DNA from: an uncultured Collinsella sp. | GTDB lineage: Bacteria; Actinomycetota; Coriobacteriia; Coriobacteriales; Coriobacteriaceae | DNA: 47,983 nt | Assembly (NCBI GenBank): GCA_902482035.1 | Contig: CABSYW010000020.1 | Coordinates: 1-47,983 of the forward strand | Direction: 5' to 3' | Shown: one piece after another, positions 1 through 7,620 of the stretch | How positions within the stretch are numbered: position 1 is the stretch's first letter | Layout of the letters: each line of letters begins with the position of its first letter | Notes under the pieces: generated by a model | What the model saw: the letters and a program-made list of their open reading frames with translations, nothing else | The model's database searches: none | Told to the model about the DNA's origin: nothing | Made by a program: the position numbers and the translations under genes

Positions 1-241
1 AGGCGCCAAGTATAATGATCGACCCAGTCATCTCCGTCATATATGGCGTCCATGAACAACTTCCCGTCTAGAGAGAGAAACCTATTTGGACGTCGGGGCG
101 CAAGACCGCAATCCATATCGGGCCTGCAGCAGCTCCAACCCAATGCACCACATAGGTTCCCTTTCGTACATGTGTATCAATCTGCCCCGAAATGCCGGTG
201 AATGCAATTCCAGACCCGTTTGTCGGATAGCAATCGACGTA

Positions 242-577
242 TTATTGTTTTCCGCTCACAACCTTGTATAGATATATCGTTCCAGCAAAAGAGAAGGGAT
301 CGTTCGCAATTTTGTCCGGAAGAACTTGCCACCTCAAAATCCCGCTACCAATATGGTCAAGCTTGACCGTTCCGCCGTCCCCCTCAAAAGTGGCAAGGGG
401 ATTTACCCCAGACTGAGAGTCGGCATCGCCCTCCTTAGCAGTTATCAGCAGGCTGCCCGTATAAGACTGCTGAGGCTCACCTTCAGGACAGGCAGCCTCG
501 GCCCAAGAAGGGCCACTCAGGCAGAACAGTCCGAGCAGCATCAATACCAACAAAAGAAAACCCTTAGTTCTTTTCAT
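242..577 (-). CDS. Small secreted protein, possibly truncated by an in-frame stop
   Basis: This 111-residue protein begins with a clear Sec signal peptide: basic MKRTK, a Leu-rich core, then a likely cleavage site near SWAEA at about residues 25-29. The rest is small and polar, with beta-strand-like stretches, and I do not recognise the family. A GGGG stretch lies about 7 bases before the ATG. The stop at 242-244 is TAA directly after a CAA codon, and the same frame stays open for another 57 codons to a TAG at 68-70. That extension reads like protein (alternating Gly, hydrophobic and charged residues), so the gene may have lost its C-terminal third to one nonsense change. Location would be extracellular or wall-associated. 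No neighbour gives a functional clue. Confidence 0.55.
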   Translation of the reverse strand: MKRTKGFLLLVLMLLGLFCLSGPSWAEAACPEGEPQQSYTGSLLITAKEGDADSQSGVNPLATFEGDGGTVKLDHIGSGILRWQVLPDKIANDPFSFAGTIYLYKVVSGKQ

Positions 578-780
578 CTATATCCCCAATGTCTCTCGAC
601 ATTTGTATATTGTGACTATTTTAGATCTATATGGCCAATTCGAGCCCTCACCATGGCAATTGTTGCAGCTGGGTTTCTTTCCATTAAAATTTCGCTTTGG
701 TAAATCCCCGCCCCTAAGCATTAAACCCGAAGTCCACCGAGTGGGCGAATTCCGGCGGATGTGCGCCTGAAATCGGTAAC

Positions 781-802
781 AAAAAAGCCGCCCGAAGGCG
801 GC
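781..802 (-). terminator. Rho-independent terminator of the tRNA-Thr gene
   Basis: On the minus strand a GCCGCC-TTCG-GGCGGC hairpin (787-802) is followed by six T (786-781). It starts 12 bases after the tRNA 3' end. Confidence 0.85.
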
Positions 803-814
803 TATCTTGTGCAA

Positions 815-890
815 TGGAGCCAGCGACCGGGCTCGAACCGGTGACCCCCGCTTTACGAGAGCGGTGCTCTACCAACTGAGCTACGCTGGC
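815..890 (-). tRNA. tRNA-Thr (anticodon CGT)
   Basis: The minus strand folds into a complete 76-nt cloverleaf. The acceptor stem is GCCAGCG paired with CGCTGGC, the T arm contains GGTTCGAGCC, the anticodon stem CCGCT/AGCGG encloses the loop CTCGTAA with anticodon CGT, and the 3' TCCA end is encoded. It would read the threonine codon ACG. A terminator follows directly. Confidence 0.97.
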
Positions 891-1047
891 GACCATGTGG
901 TGACGCAACTGAGGCGTCAACGGCTGTCTATGATACGGGACATCGCACATCCGCGCAAGTGTTCTGACGGCTTTTCTCACTTTAAATGCACTAATATTGG
1001 AGACGTGATGTCTTGCTCTTACGGGTCTCAAGCAGAATGGGGCAGTG

Positions 1048-1530
1048 ATGGCTCAACCCAAGATTCTTCTCACGCGCATCGATGATCGGTTTATTTACGG
1101 GCAAGACGTTGAGCTGTGGAATGAGGCGGTTGGTTCCAACCTCGTCCTGATCGTTAACGACGAGATTGCGGCGGATTCGCGCAAGTGGGCGCCTATGAGG
1201 GTCGCGGCGCCCGAGGGCGTGTGGACACGGTTTTTCTCGGTGCAAAGGACCATCGACATCATCCATACCGCAACGCCGCGTCAATGGATTCTGATCATGG
1301 TGGCCTCACCCGCCGATGCGCTCGCGCTGGTTAAGGGTGGTGTGCCGATCACCAAGATCAGCATTGGGCATATGCAGACAGGGGAGGGTAAGCGCTCTGT
1401 AACGCCTGCCGTTGCCGTAGACGAGGCAGATGACGCCGCCTTTAAAGAGCTGCAAGAACTCGGCATAGAGCTAGAAATCCGCTATCTTCCCAGTTCAGCC
1501 CCCGACCCCATCGGCAATCTGTTCAACTGA
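1048..1530 (+). CDS. Orphan PTS mannose/sorbose-family IIB-like protein lacking the active-site His
   Basis: The 160-residue protein has the length and fold signature of EIIB of the mannose/fructose/sorbose PTS family. It opens with strand ILLTR followed by IDDRFIYGQ at residues 11-19, where family members have IDDRLIHGQ; the His in that motif carries the phosphate. Here codon TAC gives Tyr17, so ordinary phosphotransfer should be impossible. The rest, including the GGVPITKISIGHM stretch, is well kept, which argues against simple decay. No IIA, IIC or IID gene is adjacent. A GTG at 1045 also precedes the ATG; I chose ATG 1048 because GGGG lies 5 bases before it. It may act as a regulatory or sugar-phosphate-binding protein instead of a transporter subunit; that is inference. 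Confidence 0.8.
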   Translation: MAQPKILLTRIDDRFIYGQDVELWNEAVGSNLVLIVNDEIAADSRKWAPMRVAAPEGVWTRFFSVQRTIDIIHTATPRQWILIMVASPADALALVKGGVPITKISIGHMQTGEGKRSVTPAVAVDEADDAAFKELQELGIELEIRYLPSSAPDPIGNLFN

Positions 1531-1597
1531 TCCCTTGGGGACGGAGGAAAACGGATCATTTTGCCCTTGCGAGGGACTCGCGCGATGCTGCCTGTCA

Positions 1598-1748
1598 AAA
1601 ACTATGCCCATTTACTACGTTTGATCGCCTGTCGCCGAGCATGTCGAATTTGAGAAAAACAAAACCGCAGGTAGACGGCTCGTGAATTTAACAAAACCGG
1701 TGCATGGTCGAGCATCCCGGGCTAAACGTAGTAAATGGGCATAGTTTT
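1598..1748. repeat. Long inverted-repeat element (25-bp perfect arms)
   Basis: A perfect 25-bp inverted repeat (1598-1622 and 1724-1748, beginning AAAACTATGCCC) encloses 101 bp. The interior has two related segments, each containing CGAGCAT and AAAACCG, plus the string AAAACCGCAGGT. A related core lies in the element at 46017-46135, whose arms are different. It occupies most of the 323-bp gap between the IIB-like gene and galM; no gene is visible there. Confidence 0.8.
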
Positions 1749-1793
1749 GATATGTCACTCATACAGTCACAGCGAAAATGAGCCCAAAAGATG

Positions 1794-1825
1794 AAAAACG
1801 CCCGTCGGCGGTGTGCCGGCGGGCG
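1794..1825 (-). terminator. Rho-independent terminator of galM
   Basis: On the minus strand an 11-bp GC-rich stem (CGCCCGCCGGC and its complement, one wobble) is followed by five T at 1798-1794. It lies about 30 bases after the galM stop. Confidence 0.85.
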
Positions 1826-1853
1826 CAGCTGTGCGATATGTCGCGTTGTGGGC

Positions 1854-2906
1854 TTAGTGCCTCATAAAGTGGTACTCGATCATATTACTGTAGGGATGAC
1901 CCGGGCCCACAATGCCCTGCGGGAACAGCGGCTGGTGCGGCGTGTCGGGGTACATCTCGGCCTCAAGGGCAAAGCCGGCGCCCCAGCCATAGTTAGCATC
2001 GTCCTTGGCGTGCTCGTCGCCCAGCCAGTTGCCGGTGTAGAGCTGCACGCCCGGGGCGGTGGTGTAGTAGTCCAGCTCACGACCGGTCCACATCTCCTCG
2101 ACATGCAGGGCGCGGCGCAGGTTGCGACCGTACTGATAGTCATCGATGCACAAGCAGTGGTCGTAGCCGCGTGCCTGCTTAATCTGTGGATCGTCGGCCT
2201 CCATGCCAGGCGCGACGGGGCGCAGCTCACGGAAGTCAAACGGCGTACCCTCGACCGGAGCGATTTCGCCGGTGGGAATGTTCTGGTCGTTAATGGGGAG
2301 GTAGTGGGCGGCGTTAGCAACAAAGAAGTGCTCACAGTCCATGCCGGCGTTGTGACCGGCAAGGTTAAAGTATGTGTGGTTGGTCATGGACACGTAGGTG
2401 GCGCGGTCGCTCTCGCAGCCGTATTCGATACGGAAGACACCGGTGCGCGTAACGGTAAACACGGCCGTAAAGGTTCGGTTGCCGGGCAGGCCCAGCTCGC
2501 CATCCTTAAGCGAGGTGGTCATGCGCACGGCGTTATGGACCTCGTCGAGCTCAACATCCCACACGCGTTTATGCAGGCCGTGCTCAAGATCGCTGTGCAG
2601 GTTGTTGACGCCTTCGTTGGCCGGCATATGCCAGTCCGTGCCGGCGATGGTGATCGTGGCGCCCGCGGTGCGGTTGGCCACAGGGCCGATGGTCGCGCCA
2701 AAGCAGGCGGGGTTGTCAAAGTAATCCTCGAGCTTATCGAAGCCCAGCACCACATCGCGCACGTTGCCGGGAATGTCGGGCACATCGATACCCAGCACGG
2801 TGGCGCCGTAGTCCATAATGCGAACGCAGATCTCGGGCCCGTTGAGGGTGTAACGATGAACGGGGGTACCGCACGGCGCGGTGCCGAAAAGCTCGGAAGT
2901 GATCAT
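1854..2906 (-). CDS. galM: Aldose 1-epimerase (mutarotase)
   Basis: This 350-residue protein interconverts the alpha and beta anomers of galactose or glucose so that galactokinase can use galactose freed in the cytoplasm. Family marks are visible: VANRTAGA near the N terminus, TNHTYFNL with the catalytic His, GYDHC, and ALEAEMYPD with the catalytic Glu, followed by the usual C-terminal PQG..GPG..Y. The start at 2906 is preferred over one 60 bases upstream because TAGGAAC lies just before it and the upstream residues do not match the family. It is divergent from a DeoR regulator, which may control it. galK and galT are 30 kb away. The sequence looks intact. Confidence 0.93.
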   Translation of the reverse strand: MITSELFGTAPCGTPVHRYTLNGPEICVRIMDYGATVLGIDVPDIPGNVRDVVLGFDKLEDYFDNPACFGATIGPVANRTAGATITIAGTDWHMPANEGVNNLHSDLEHGLHKRVWDVELDEVHNAVRMTTSLKDGELGLPGNRTFTAVFTVTRTGVFRIEYGCESDRATYVSMTNHTYFNLAGHNAGMDCEHFFVANAAHYLPINDQNIPTGEIAPVEGTPFDFRELRPVAPGMEADDPQIKQARGYDHCLCIDDYQYGRNLRRALHVEEMWTGRELDYYTTAPGVQLYTGNWLGDEHAKDDANYGWGAGFALEAEMYPDTPHQPLFPQGIVGPGHPYSNMIEYHFMRH

Positions 2907-3071
2907 TTGGTTCCTAACATCGAGGTATTTCGGACAAACTGTAGCGCGAACAGGCGAGATTATCACTACACCCCACTAAAGCAGGGGGTATTTTTCTCAA
3001 AAAAGAGATGATTGGAGCTGTGCGGGCGTTCATTTTTGACGCGCATGAGTCTGATACAATTTGTTCGTTAC

Positions 3072-3082
3072 TGTTTGAATGA
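3072..3082 (+). promoter_or_regulatory. Candidate DeoR-type operator (TGTTTGAATGA)
   Basis: TGTTTGAATGA lies 30 bp before the DeoR gene in the divergent galM/deoR region. Near-identical strings lie before lacF (TGTTTGAATGT, 28066) and lacA (TGTTCGAATGT, 29963). The shared motif suggests that one regulator, plausibly this DeoR protein, controls all three promoters. Confidence 0.4.
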
Positions 3083-3112
3083 TATGCGCGCAAAGAACGG
3101 CGAGGATTCATC

Positions 3113-3877
3113 GTGATTAAGGCAGAGCGACAGGATAAGGTTCGGCAGCTGCTCGAGGAACAGGGAACGGTTTCGGTCAAGGAGATTTCGGATGCGCTGG
3201 GCGTTTCGGACATGACGATTCGCCGCGACCTCGAAGAACTTGCGAGCCTGGGCGAGATCGAGCGCGTGCACGGCGGAGCCCGCAGTGCGCAGAGCCGTCC
3301 ACACGCTATGCTGCGCCATGAGTATTCGCACAGCGAAAAGCGCACAAAGCATGCCGAGGAAAAGTTGCAGATTGCGCGCCGTTCTGTGGAGCTTATCGAG
3401 GAAGGCTCGACCATCTTTTTGGGCACGGGCACCACGGTTGAGCAGATGGCCTCGATGCTGCCGGCGTTTCGCCTGCGCATTGTGACCAATTCGCTTTCGG
3501 TGTTTAACCTGCTCGAGGCGCGCGAAGACTGCGAACTGTGCCTGGTGGGCGGCGTGTACCGCCGCCGCACTGCCGCCTTTGTGGGCCCCACGGCCGAGGA
3601 CACCTTGCGCGCACTGGGGATCGACGCAGCCTTTATCGGCGCAAACGGCATTTTGGACGGCGACGTGTCTACGTCTAACATGGAAGAGGGCCGCATCCAG
3701 CAGCTCGCCTTTAGCAAGGCCGACTCGCGCTATCTGATCGCCGATTCCAGCAAGATTGGCAAGCGCGACTTCTACACCTTCTGCCGTCTGGACAGCCTGG
3801 ACGCCGTGGTGTGCGAGCCGGGCATCGCCGCCGAAGATCGTGCCGCCATCGAGGAGCATACGCAGGTCATTTGCTAG
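3113..3877 (+). CDS. DeoR-family transcriptional regulator (LacR-like candidate)
   Basis: The 254-residue protein has the standard DeoR layout. An N-terminal winged helix-turn-helix (residues 1-57) includes VSVKEISDALGVSDMTIRRDL and ends with the family mark VHGGA. A sugar-phosphate-sensing domain follows, with GTGTTVEQMA, VTNSLSVFN, LVGGVYR, AFIGANGI and SSKIGKRDF. Proteins of this type usually repress sugar operons and are released by a phosphorylated sugar, which in LacR is tagatose-6-phosphate. The start is GTG at 3113, with CGAGGA 7 bases upstream. It is divergent from galM. The motif TGTTTGAATG in its own promoter and before lacF and lacA makes it the best candidate regulator of the tagatose pathway genes here, but it lies 25 kb from them. 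Confidence 0.9.
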   Translation: MIKAERQDKVRQLLEEQGTVSVKEISDALGVSDMTIRRDLEELASLGEIERVHGGARSAQSRPHAMLRHEYSHSEKRTKHAEEKLQIARRSVELIEEGSTIFLGTGTTVEQMASMLPAFRLRIVTNSLSVFNLLEAREDCELCLVGGVYRRRTAAFVGPTAEDTLRALGIDAAFIGANGILDGDVSTSNMEEGRIQQLAFSKADSRYLIADSSKIGKRDFYTFCRLDSLDAVVCEPGIAAEDRAAIEEHTQVIC

Positions 3878-3918
3878 CTAGCGCTGCGGGAGATCGGACC
3901 AAGTATTCAGTTTGTGGG

Positions 3919-4224
3919 CTAGACCAGGCGGCCGTAGTCCTGTGACTGATGAAAGACATGGGCGATATAGATCGTATCGCGCTCAAACTTGTAAAGACAC
4001 ACGTATTTGTTGACGGTAAACGATCGATAATTGCGTGCCGCCAGCTCTCGTATGTGGGAGAGGGGCCGTAGGAGCGGCTGCTCGCGAAGCAGGTCAAGCT
4101 GATATTCAAACTCAGCAACAAAATTGCCTGCTGCACGTGGGTTCATAAGGATTTGAGCAAGGTATCTGACAATAGCCTCGTATTCATATTGTGCGCTTTC
4201 GAGTATTACGACGTTATAGGCCAT
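3919..4224 (-). CDS. RelE/ParE-family toxin
   Basis: The 101-residue protein matches the ParE/RelE toxin fold: an N-terminal strand and helix pair (AQYEYEAIVRYLAQIL), a central helix (FVAEFEYQLDLLREQP), and the C-terminal strands RNYRSFTVNKYVCLYKFERDT and IYIAHVFHQSQDY. Family members either cleave mRNA on the ribosome or poison gyrase; the sequence alone does not tell which. Its start overlaps the end of the antitoxin gene by 11 bases, the normal antitoxin-toxin order with translational coupling. The gene seems complete. Confidence 0.88.
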   Translation of the reverse strand: MAYNVVILESAQYEYEAIVRYLAQILMNPRAAGNFVAEFEYQLDLLREQPLLRPLSHIRELAARNYRSFTVNKYVCLYKFERDTIYIAHVFHQSQDYGRLV

Positions 4225-4480
4225 ATTTGTCTCGTATCGCGGTCGCGAAGGAGTCGTAGTCGCTGTAGTCGCCTTGCGATATCTCGTCTTCTGCCAACAT
4301 CATACGAGACAGCAGCTTGGCTTTGGCGATTTCGTCTTGCATGAGACGATACTGGTCGCTGCTGATGCAGTGCATGGCCTCATAGCCGTTCTTAGTTACG
4401 GTGACGTCGCGCTCGGACTCAACAAGCGCGGTAAATGCAGCGGTGTCCTTCATGTCTCGGACGGGCACACAGGTGGGCAT
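4214..4480 (-). CDS. Phd/YefM-type antitoxin
   Basis: The 88-residue protein has the Phd/YefM antitoxin N terminus: PVRDMKDTAAFTALVESERDVTVTKNGYEAMHCISSDQY, given here in parts as PVRDMKDTAAF and VTVTKNGYEAM. This region normally binds DNA as a dimer, and the acidic C-terminal tail wraps the toxin. An ideal GGAGG lies 5 bases before the ATG at 4480, so a start further upstream is unlikely. It precedes and overlaps the toxin. The pair presumably represses its own promoter (extended -10 at 4507-4515). Confidence 0.87.
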   Translation of the reverse strand: MPTCVPVRDMKDTAAFTALVESERDVTVTKNGYEAMHCISSDQYRLMQDEIAKAKLLSRMMLAEDEISQGDYSDYDSFATAIRDKYGL

Positions 4481-4506
4481 AGGTACCTCCTTTGCGTTGG
4501 GACACA

Positions 4507-4515
4507 ATTGTACCA
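4507..4515 (-). promoter_or_regulatory. Extended -10 promoter of the toxin-antitoxin operon
   Basis: On the minus strand TGGTACAAT is an extended -10 (TGnTAnnnT), about 16 bp before the antitoxin Shine-Dalgarno. No good -35 is present, as is typical for extended -10 promoters. Confidence 0.5.
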
Positions 4516-4544
4516 CGCCTTGACAAGAATTCGGTACCGTCAAA

Positions 4545-4564
4545 TTGTCTCAATCTGTAACGGG
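4545..4564. repeat. Half copy of the TCTCAATCTGTAAC palindromic repeat
   Basis: TTGTCTCAATCTGTAACGGG equals the left arm of the palindromic repeats found as pairs at 13223-13363, 18024-18170 and 23033-23180. The right arm is missing. It lies at the left edge of the accessory island, whose right edge carries a full pair. Confidence 0.7.
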
Positions 4565-4594
4565 TGGGTGTGATCGGAGAGTCTGAGGGTCTTT

Positions 4595-4834
4595 ATGGGT
4601 GGAGCAAACGGCGTGACATGCGCTGTTGAATCCGTACGCCCGCTTGCGTTTTCGAGTGAAGAGGCAGCAAAGTTGATTGGCGTAAGCGCGAAGACCCTTG
4701 CAAATTGGCGCTGTCCTAGTAAGGGGCCGGAGTACATTCGCCTCGGCAAATCCTCGCGATCCCATGTTCTTTATTGTTACGATGATCATGAGGCTTGGCT
4801 GCACTCTCTGCGCCAGCAGGCCAAGGTAAATTGA
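4595..4834 (+). CDS. Excisionase-like helix-turn-helix protein
   Basis: The 79-residue protein contains a MerR/excisionase-type winged helix: FSSEEAAKLIGVSAKTLANW, then a basic wing with GPEYIRLGKSSRSHVLY and a closing helix. Such small proteins act as excisionases of integrated elements or as small DNA-binding regulators. No integrase gene is visible nearby. The first ATG is at 4595; a GTG ten residues on (near VESVRP) is possible, and neither has a strong ribosome-binding site. It is the first gene of the island to the right of the half repeat, in keeping with mobile origin. Confidence 0.7.
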   Translation: MGGANGVTCAVESVRPLAFSSEEAAKLIGVSAKTLANWRCPSKGPEYIRLGKSSRSHVLYCYDDHEAWLHSLRQQAKVN

Positions 4835-5173
4835 TTGATAGCTGTTGGGCGCGGACAATATCGTTTGGACGGGTATAGCATGGTTCCATGCTCCGCGTTG
4901 CTAATTGCGCCGCTGCGTCATTTGTGAAATGGAATGATTGATGATGGAGAGGCGTGAGGTTCTCGGCTTGCCGCTTTTCACTTGGACTAATGACTGCGGC
5001 GGCAGAAAAATGTCCTGGCGAACGACTATCGTATAGAACGCAGCGGTGGTTAGATGGGTCTTCGCGGTTTGAGTGGTACATGGATTGTCGGATGTGGGAG
5101 ACGTGAGAAACCCATGGTTTGGGGCAAGGTTGCTATTCTGACGAGTTTATCTCTTCATCCCTGTGGCAAAATG
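4835..5173. other. Gap without a convincing gene
   Basis: No frame with a ribosome-binding site and protein-like content is visible. A short palindrome GCATGGTTCCATGC lies near 4880. The stretch is richer in AT than the flanking genes and ends in the operator of the methyltransferase gene. Confidence 0.5.
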
Positions 5174-5188
5174 AGGACATATTGTCCT
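5174..5188. promoter_or_regulatory. SsoII-like autoregulatory operator of the cytosine methyltransferase
   Basis: AGGACATATTGTCCT is a perfect inverted repeat with 6-bp arms, centred about 31 bp before the methyltransferase ATG. As I recall it, the SsoII methyltransferase binds a 15-bp operator AGGACAAATTGTCCT through its N-terminal HTH; the present site differs at one central base. The methyltransferase here also has an N-terminal HTH, so self-repression is likely. Confidence 0.7.
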
Positions 5189-5211
5189 GTTATCTATCCA
5201 GAAGGTGCGTC

Positions 5212-6384
5212 ATGCAATTATCAGCAGATGAGGTAAAGGCCAAGAGACAGGAGCTCGGCTTGACTCAGAAGGAATTCGCCGCTGCCCTAGGCATGGGCCC
5301 CAACGGCGAGCGAACGGTGCGCCGCTGGGAGGCAGGCGAAACAAGGCCCACCGCAGCCGAGTCGAAGTACATCTCCACCCTCGGCCATCGCGCCCCCTTT
5401 GCACCCGCAGGGGAGGGGAAGCCTGCCTTCACCTTCATCGACCTGTTCGCGGGCATCGGCGGGATCCGCATGCCGTTCCAGGAGCTGGGCGGCAGGTGCG
5501 TCTTCTCCTGCGAGTGGGATAAGTTTGCGCAGAAGACCTACCGCATGAACTACGGCGAAACCCCGGCGGGGGACATCCGTGAGGTCGCCGCTTCAGACAT
5601 CCCCGACTTCGACGTGCTGCTCGCTGGCTTTCCATGCCAGCCGTTCTCGCTTGCGGGTGTGTCCAAGAAGCGCTCCCTTGGTCGCGCTACGGGCTTCGAA
5701 GACAAGACGCAGGGCACGCTCTTCTTCGAGGTTGCACGCATCCTGAACGAGAAGCGCCCGAAGGCGTTCCTGCTCGAGAACGTGAAGAATCTGATCAGTC
5801 ACGACAGGGGCAGAACGTTCGACGTCATCATGCAGGTCCTCCAGGACGAGCTCGGTTACCACGTTCACTACAAGGTTCTGGACTCCAAGGGTTGGACATG
5901 CCAGCACCGCGAGCGCATCTACATTGTTGGCTTTCGCGACGATGTGGAGTTCTCTTGGGACGACCTCGACTGCCCGAACAGTGGTCAGAAAGCCGCGGAG
6001 ATTCTGGAGGAGGATGCGGACGCGAGGTACGTGCTCTCCGACAAGCTGTGGTCATATTTGAAAGCATACAAGGCCAAGCACGAGGCCGCCGGCAACGGGT
6101 TCGGCTACGGTCTTATCACTCCATCGGACACCACGAGGACGCTCTCCGCACGCTATCATAAGGACGGTAGTGAGATCTTGGTCTCGCGCGGCGAGGGCGA
6201 GAACCCCCGTAAGCTGACCCCTAGAGAGTGCGCGCGCTTGCAGGGATTTCCCGACCGGTTCATAATCCCGGTCTCCGACACACAGGCCTACCGCCAGTTC
6301 GGCAATTCGGTGACGGTCCCTGTAATACGGTCGGTGGCCAAGCTCATGATGGGAGCGTGTCAGGATGGATTACGGGGCGCTTAG
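5212..6384 (+). CDS. DNA cytosine-5 methyltransferase with N-terminal HTH (EcoRII/SsoII type)
   Basis: The 390-residue protein methylates the C5 position of cytosine in DNA, protecting it from the restriction enzyme encoded next. An N-terminal XRE-like HTH (about residues 1-58, LTQKEFAAALGM and RRWEAGETRPT) is followed by the methylase domain with all key motifs in order: FIDLFAGIGG at 75 (SAM binding), PCQPFS at 141 with catalytic Cys142, ENV at 189, QHRERIYIVGF at 231 and FGNSV at 363. The ATG at 5212 has AAGGTG upstream; an upstream extension would run through the operator at 5174. Its partner is EcoRII-like, so the target is probably CCWGG. The 3' end overlaps the restriction gene by 20 bases. 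The HTH plus operator suggests methylase-mediated control of the timing of restriction. Confidence 0.95.
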   Translation: MQLSADEVKAKRQELGLTQKEFAAALGMGPNGERTVRRWEAGETRPTAAESKYISTLGHRAPFAPAGEGKPAFTFIDLFAGIGGIRMPFQELGGRCVFSCEWDKFAQKTYRMNYGETPAGDIREVAASDIPDFDVLLAGFPCQPFSLAGVSKKRSLGRATGFEDKTQGTLFFEVARILNEKRPKAFLLENVKNLISHDRGRTFDVIMQVLQDELGYHVHYKVLDSKGWTCQHRERIYIVGFRDDVEFSWDDLDCPNSGQKAAEILEEDADARYVLSDKLWSYLKAYKAKHEAAGNGFGYGLITPSDTTRTLSARYHKDGSEILVSRGEGENPRKLTPRECARLQGFPDRFIIPVSDTQAYRQFGNSVTVPVIRSVAKLMMGACQDGLRGA

Positions 6385-7582
6385 CAGCTACTTCGACGGC
6401 GCGGTCTCGAAGACCCTCGCGGACGTCGATATCGACGCAGGTAGGAGTAATCAGCACGAGTTCAACGGCACGCTGCCGCTGAGGTCGCTGTTCGGTGACG
6501 ACGACATCCGCGACATCCGCACCACGTTCGCCTACATGTGCGACGAGGCGGAGCCGGAGATGTGCGACGGGACCGTGACTTGGTACGATGCGCGCCGCAA
6601 ACATCCCACGAGAACCGAGTACCGTCTCTACTACAAGGACAACCCCGCCATCAGACAGGCATCCGCTGGCGACCTCATGGTGGTCGCCAACTCCGATGAC
6701 CTCGGGCTGCTCATCATCTTCGCTAAAAAAGGCTCGACCATCGAGTCGCAGCTGAGGTGGCTGTTCGGCTTCGAGGAGCCCGACCGCTCGGGCTATGCCG
6801 TATCAAAGGGCGAGCGCAACCGTATCGGTGCGGTGGCCTCGCGCATCCTCGGCATGATTGGTATCGAGACGCGCGCTCCCTTGAGCGCGGATATCTACTT
6901 GGACGATATGGTCAAGAGGTTTGGACATACGTTTCCGAAGGGCATCGACTTTACGGAGTACTCCATCTCAACCCTTGAAGGTCTCGACTGGGCGGATGAC
7001 CCCGATCGAAGCCTGCTCGCGTGCTACGAGCGCGAGGAATTGCTGTTCAAGGTGTTTGAGCGCCATCTGCTTGAGAGAGACCTTGCGCCCTATTTGAACG
7101 GCCAGCTCGACGTCGACGGCATTCTGAAGACCACCATGTCGACCTTCCAGCGCAGGAAGTCCCGCGCGGGCACAGCGTTCGAGCACCAGCTTGAGTTCCT
7201 GTTCAAGGGTAGGGGAATCCGATACTCCGCACAGCCCTACACCGAGGGAAAGTCGAAGCCGGACTTCATTTTTCCGTCAATCGAGTGCTACCGGGATGAG
7301 GGGTTCCCCTCCTCGAGCCTTACGATGCTCGGTGCGAAGACGACCATCAAGGAGCGCTGGAGGCAGGTGCTCGAGGAGGCGAACCGCATCGAGCGTAAGC
7401 ACCTTATCACGCTGGAGCCCGCCGTGAGCGTGGACTACACGAACGCCATGCGTGACAGCAAGCTCCAGCTCGTCATCCCCTCCCAGCTTTTCCCCACCTA
7501 CACGCCTTCACAGCAAGAATGGCTCATGGATGTGGGAGGCTTCTGCGAGATGGTCGAGGAGAGGCAACGGGTACTTGACTAG
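6365..7582 (+). CDS. EcoRII-type (type IIE) restriction endonuclease
   Basis: The 405-residue protein is nearly the same length as R.EcoRII (404). The C-terminal catalytic domain is clearly EcoRII-like: RRKSRAGTAFEHQLEFLF from 263, KPDFIFPS with Asp300, LGAKTTIKERWRQVLEEANRI with Lys325, and KHLITLEP. These give a PD-(D/E)xK nuclease core. The N-terminal 200 residues are divergent and correspond to the effector DNA-binding domain, which in EcoRII makes the enzyme need two sites. The expected target is CCWGG. The start overlaps the methyltransferase end by 20 bases, so both are made from one transcript with methylase first. The frame is intact. Confidence 0.92.
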   Translation: MDYGALSSYFDGAVSKTLADVDIDAGRSNQHEFNGTLPLRSLFGDDDIRDIRTTFAYMCDEAEPEMCDGTVTWYDARRKHPTRTEYRLYYKDNPAIRQASAGDLMVVANSDDLGLLIIFAKKGSTIESQLRWLFGFEEPDRSGYAVSKGERNRIGAVASRILGMIGIETRAPLSADIYLDDMVKRFGHTFPKGIDFTEYSISTLEGLDWADDPDRSLLACYEREELLFKVFERHLLERDLAPYLNGQLDVDGILKTTMSTFQRRKSRAGTAFEHQLEFLFKGRGIRYSAQPYTEGKSKPDFIFPSIECYRDEGFPSSSLTMLGAKTTIKERWRQVLEEANRIERKHLITLEPAVSVDYTNAMRDSKLQLVIPSQLFPTYTPSQQEWLMDVGGFCEMVEERQRVLD

Positions 7583-7620
7583 GCCGGGACAATAAGAGCG
7601 TTGAGGCGGCGCGCAAGCGC

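Noticed and set aside
578..814. A 78-codon frame on the minus strand
   Set aside because: It begins at the tRNA gene end, covers its terminator and has no protein-like character.
3036..3060. TTGACG and TACAAT as a promoter of the DeoR gene
   Set aside because: The spacer is 13 bp, too short for a standard sigma-70 promoter; the real promoter was not identified.
4835..5211. A possible gene between the excisionase-like gene and the methyltransferase
   Set aside because: No frame combines a start, a ribosome-binding site and protein-like content; the long methyltransferase frame in this stretch crosses its own operator.
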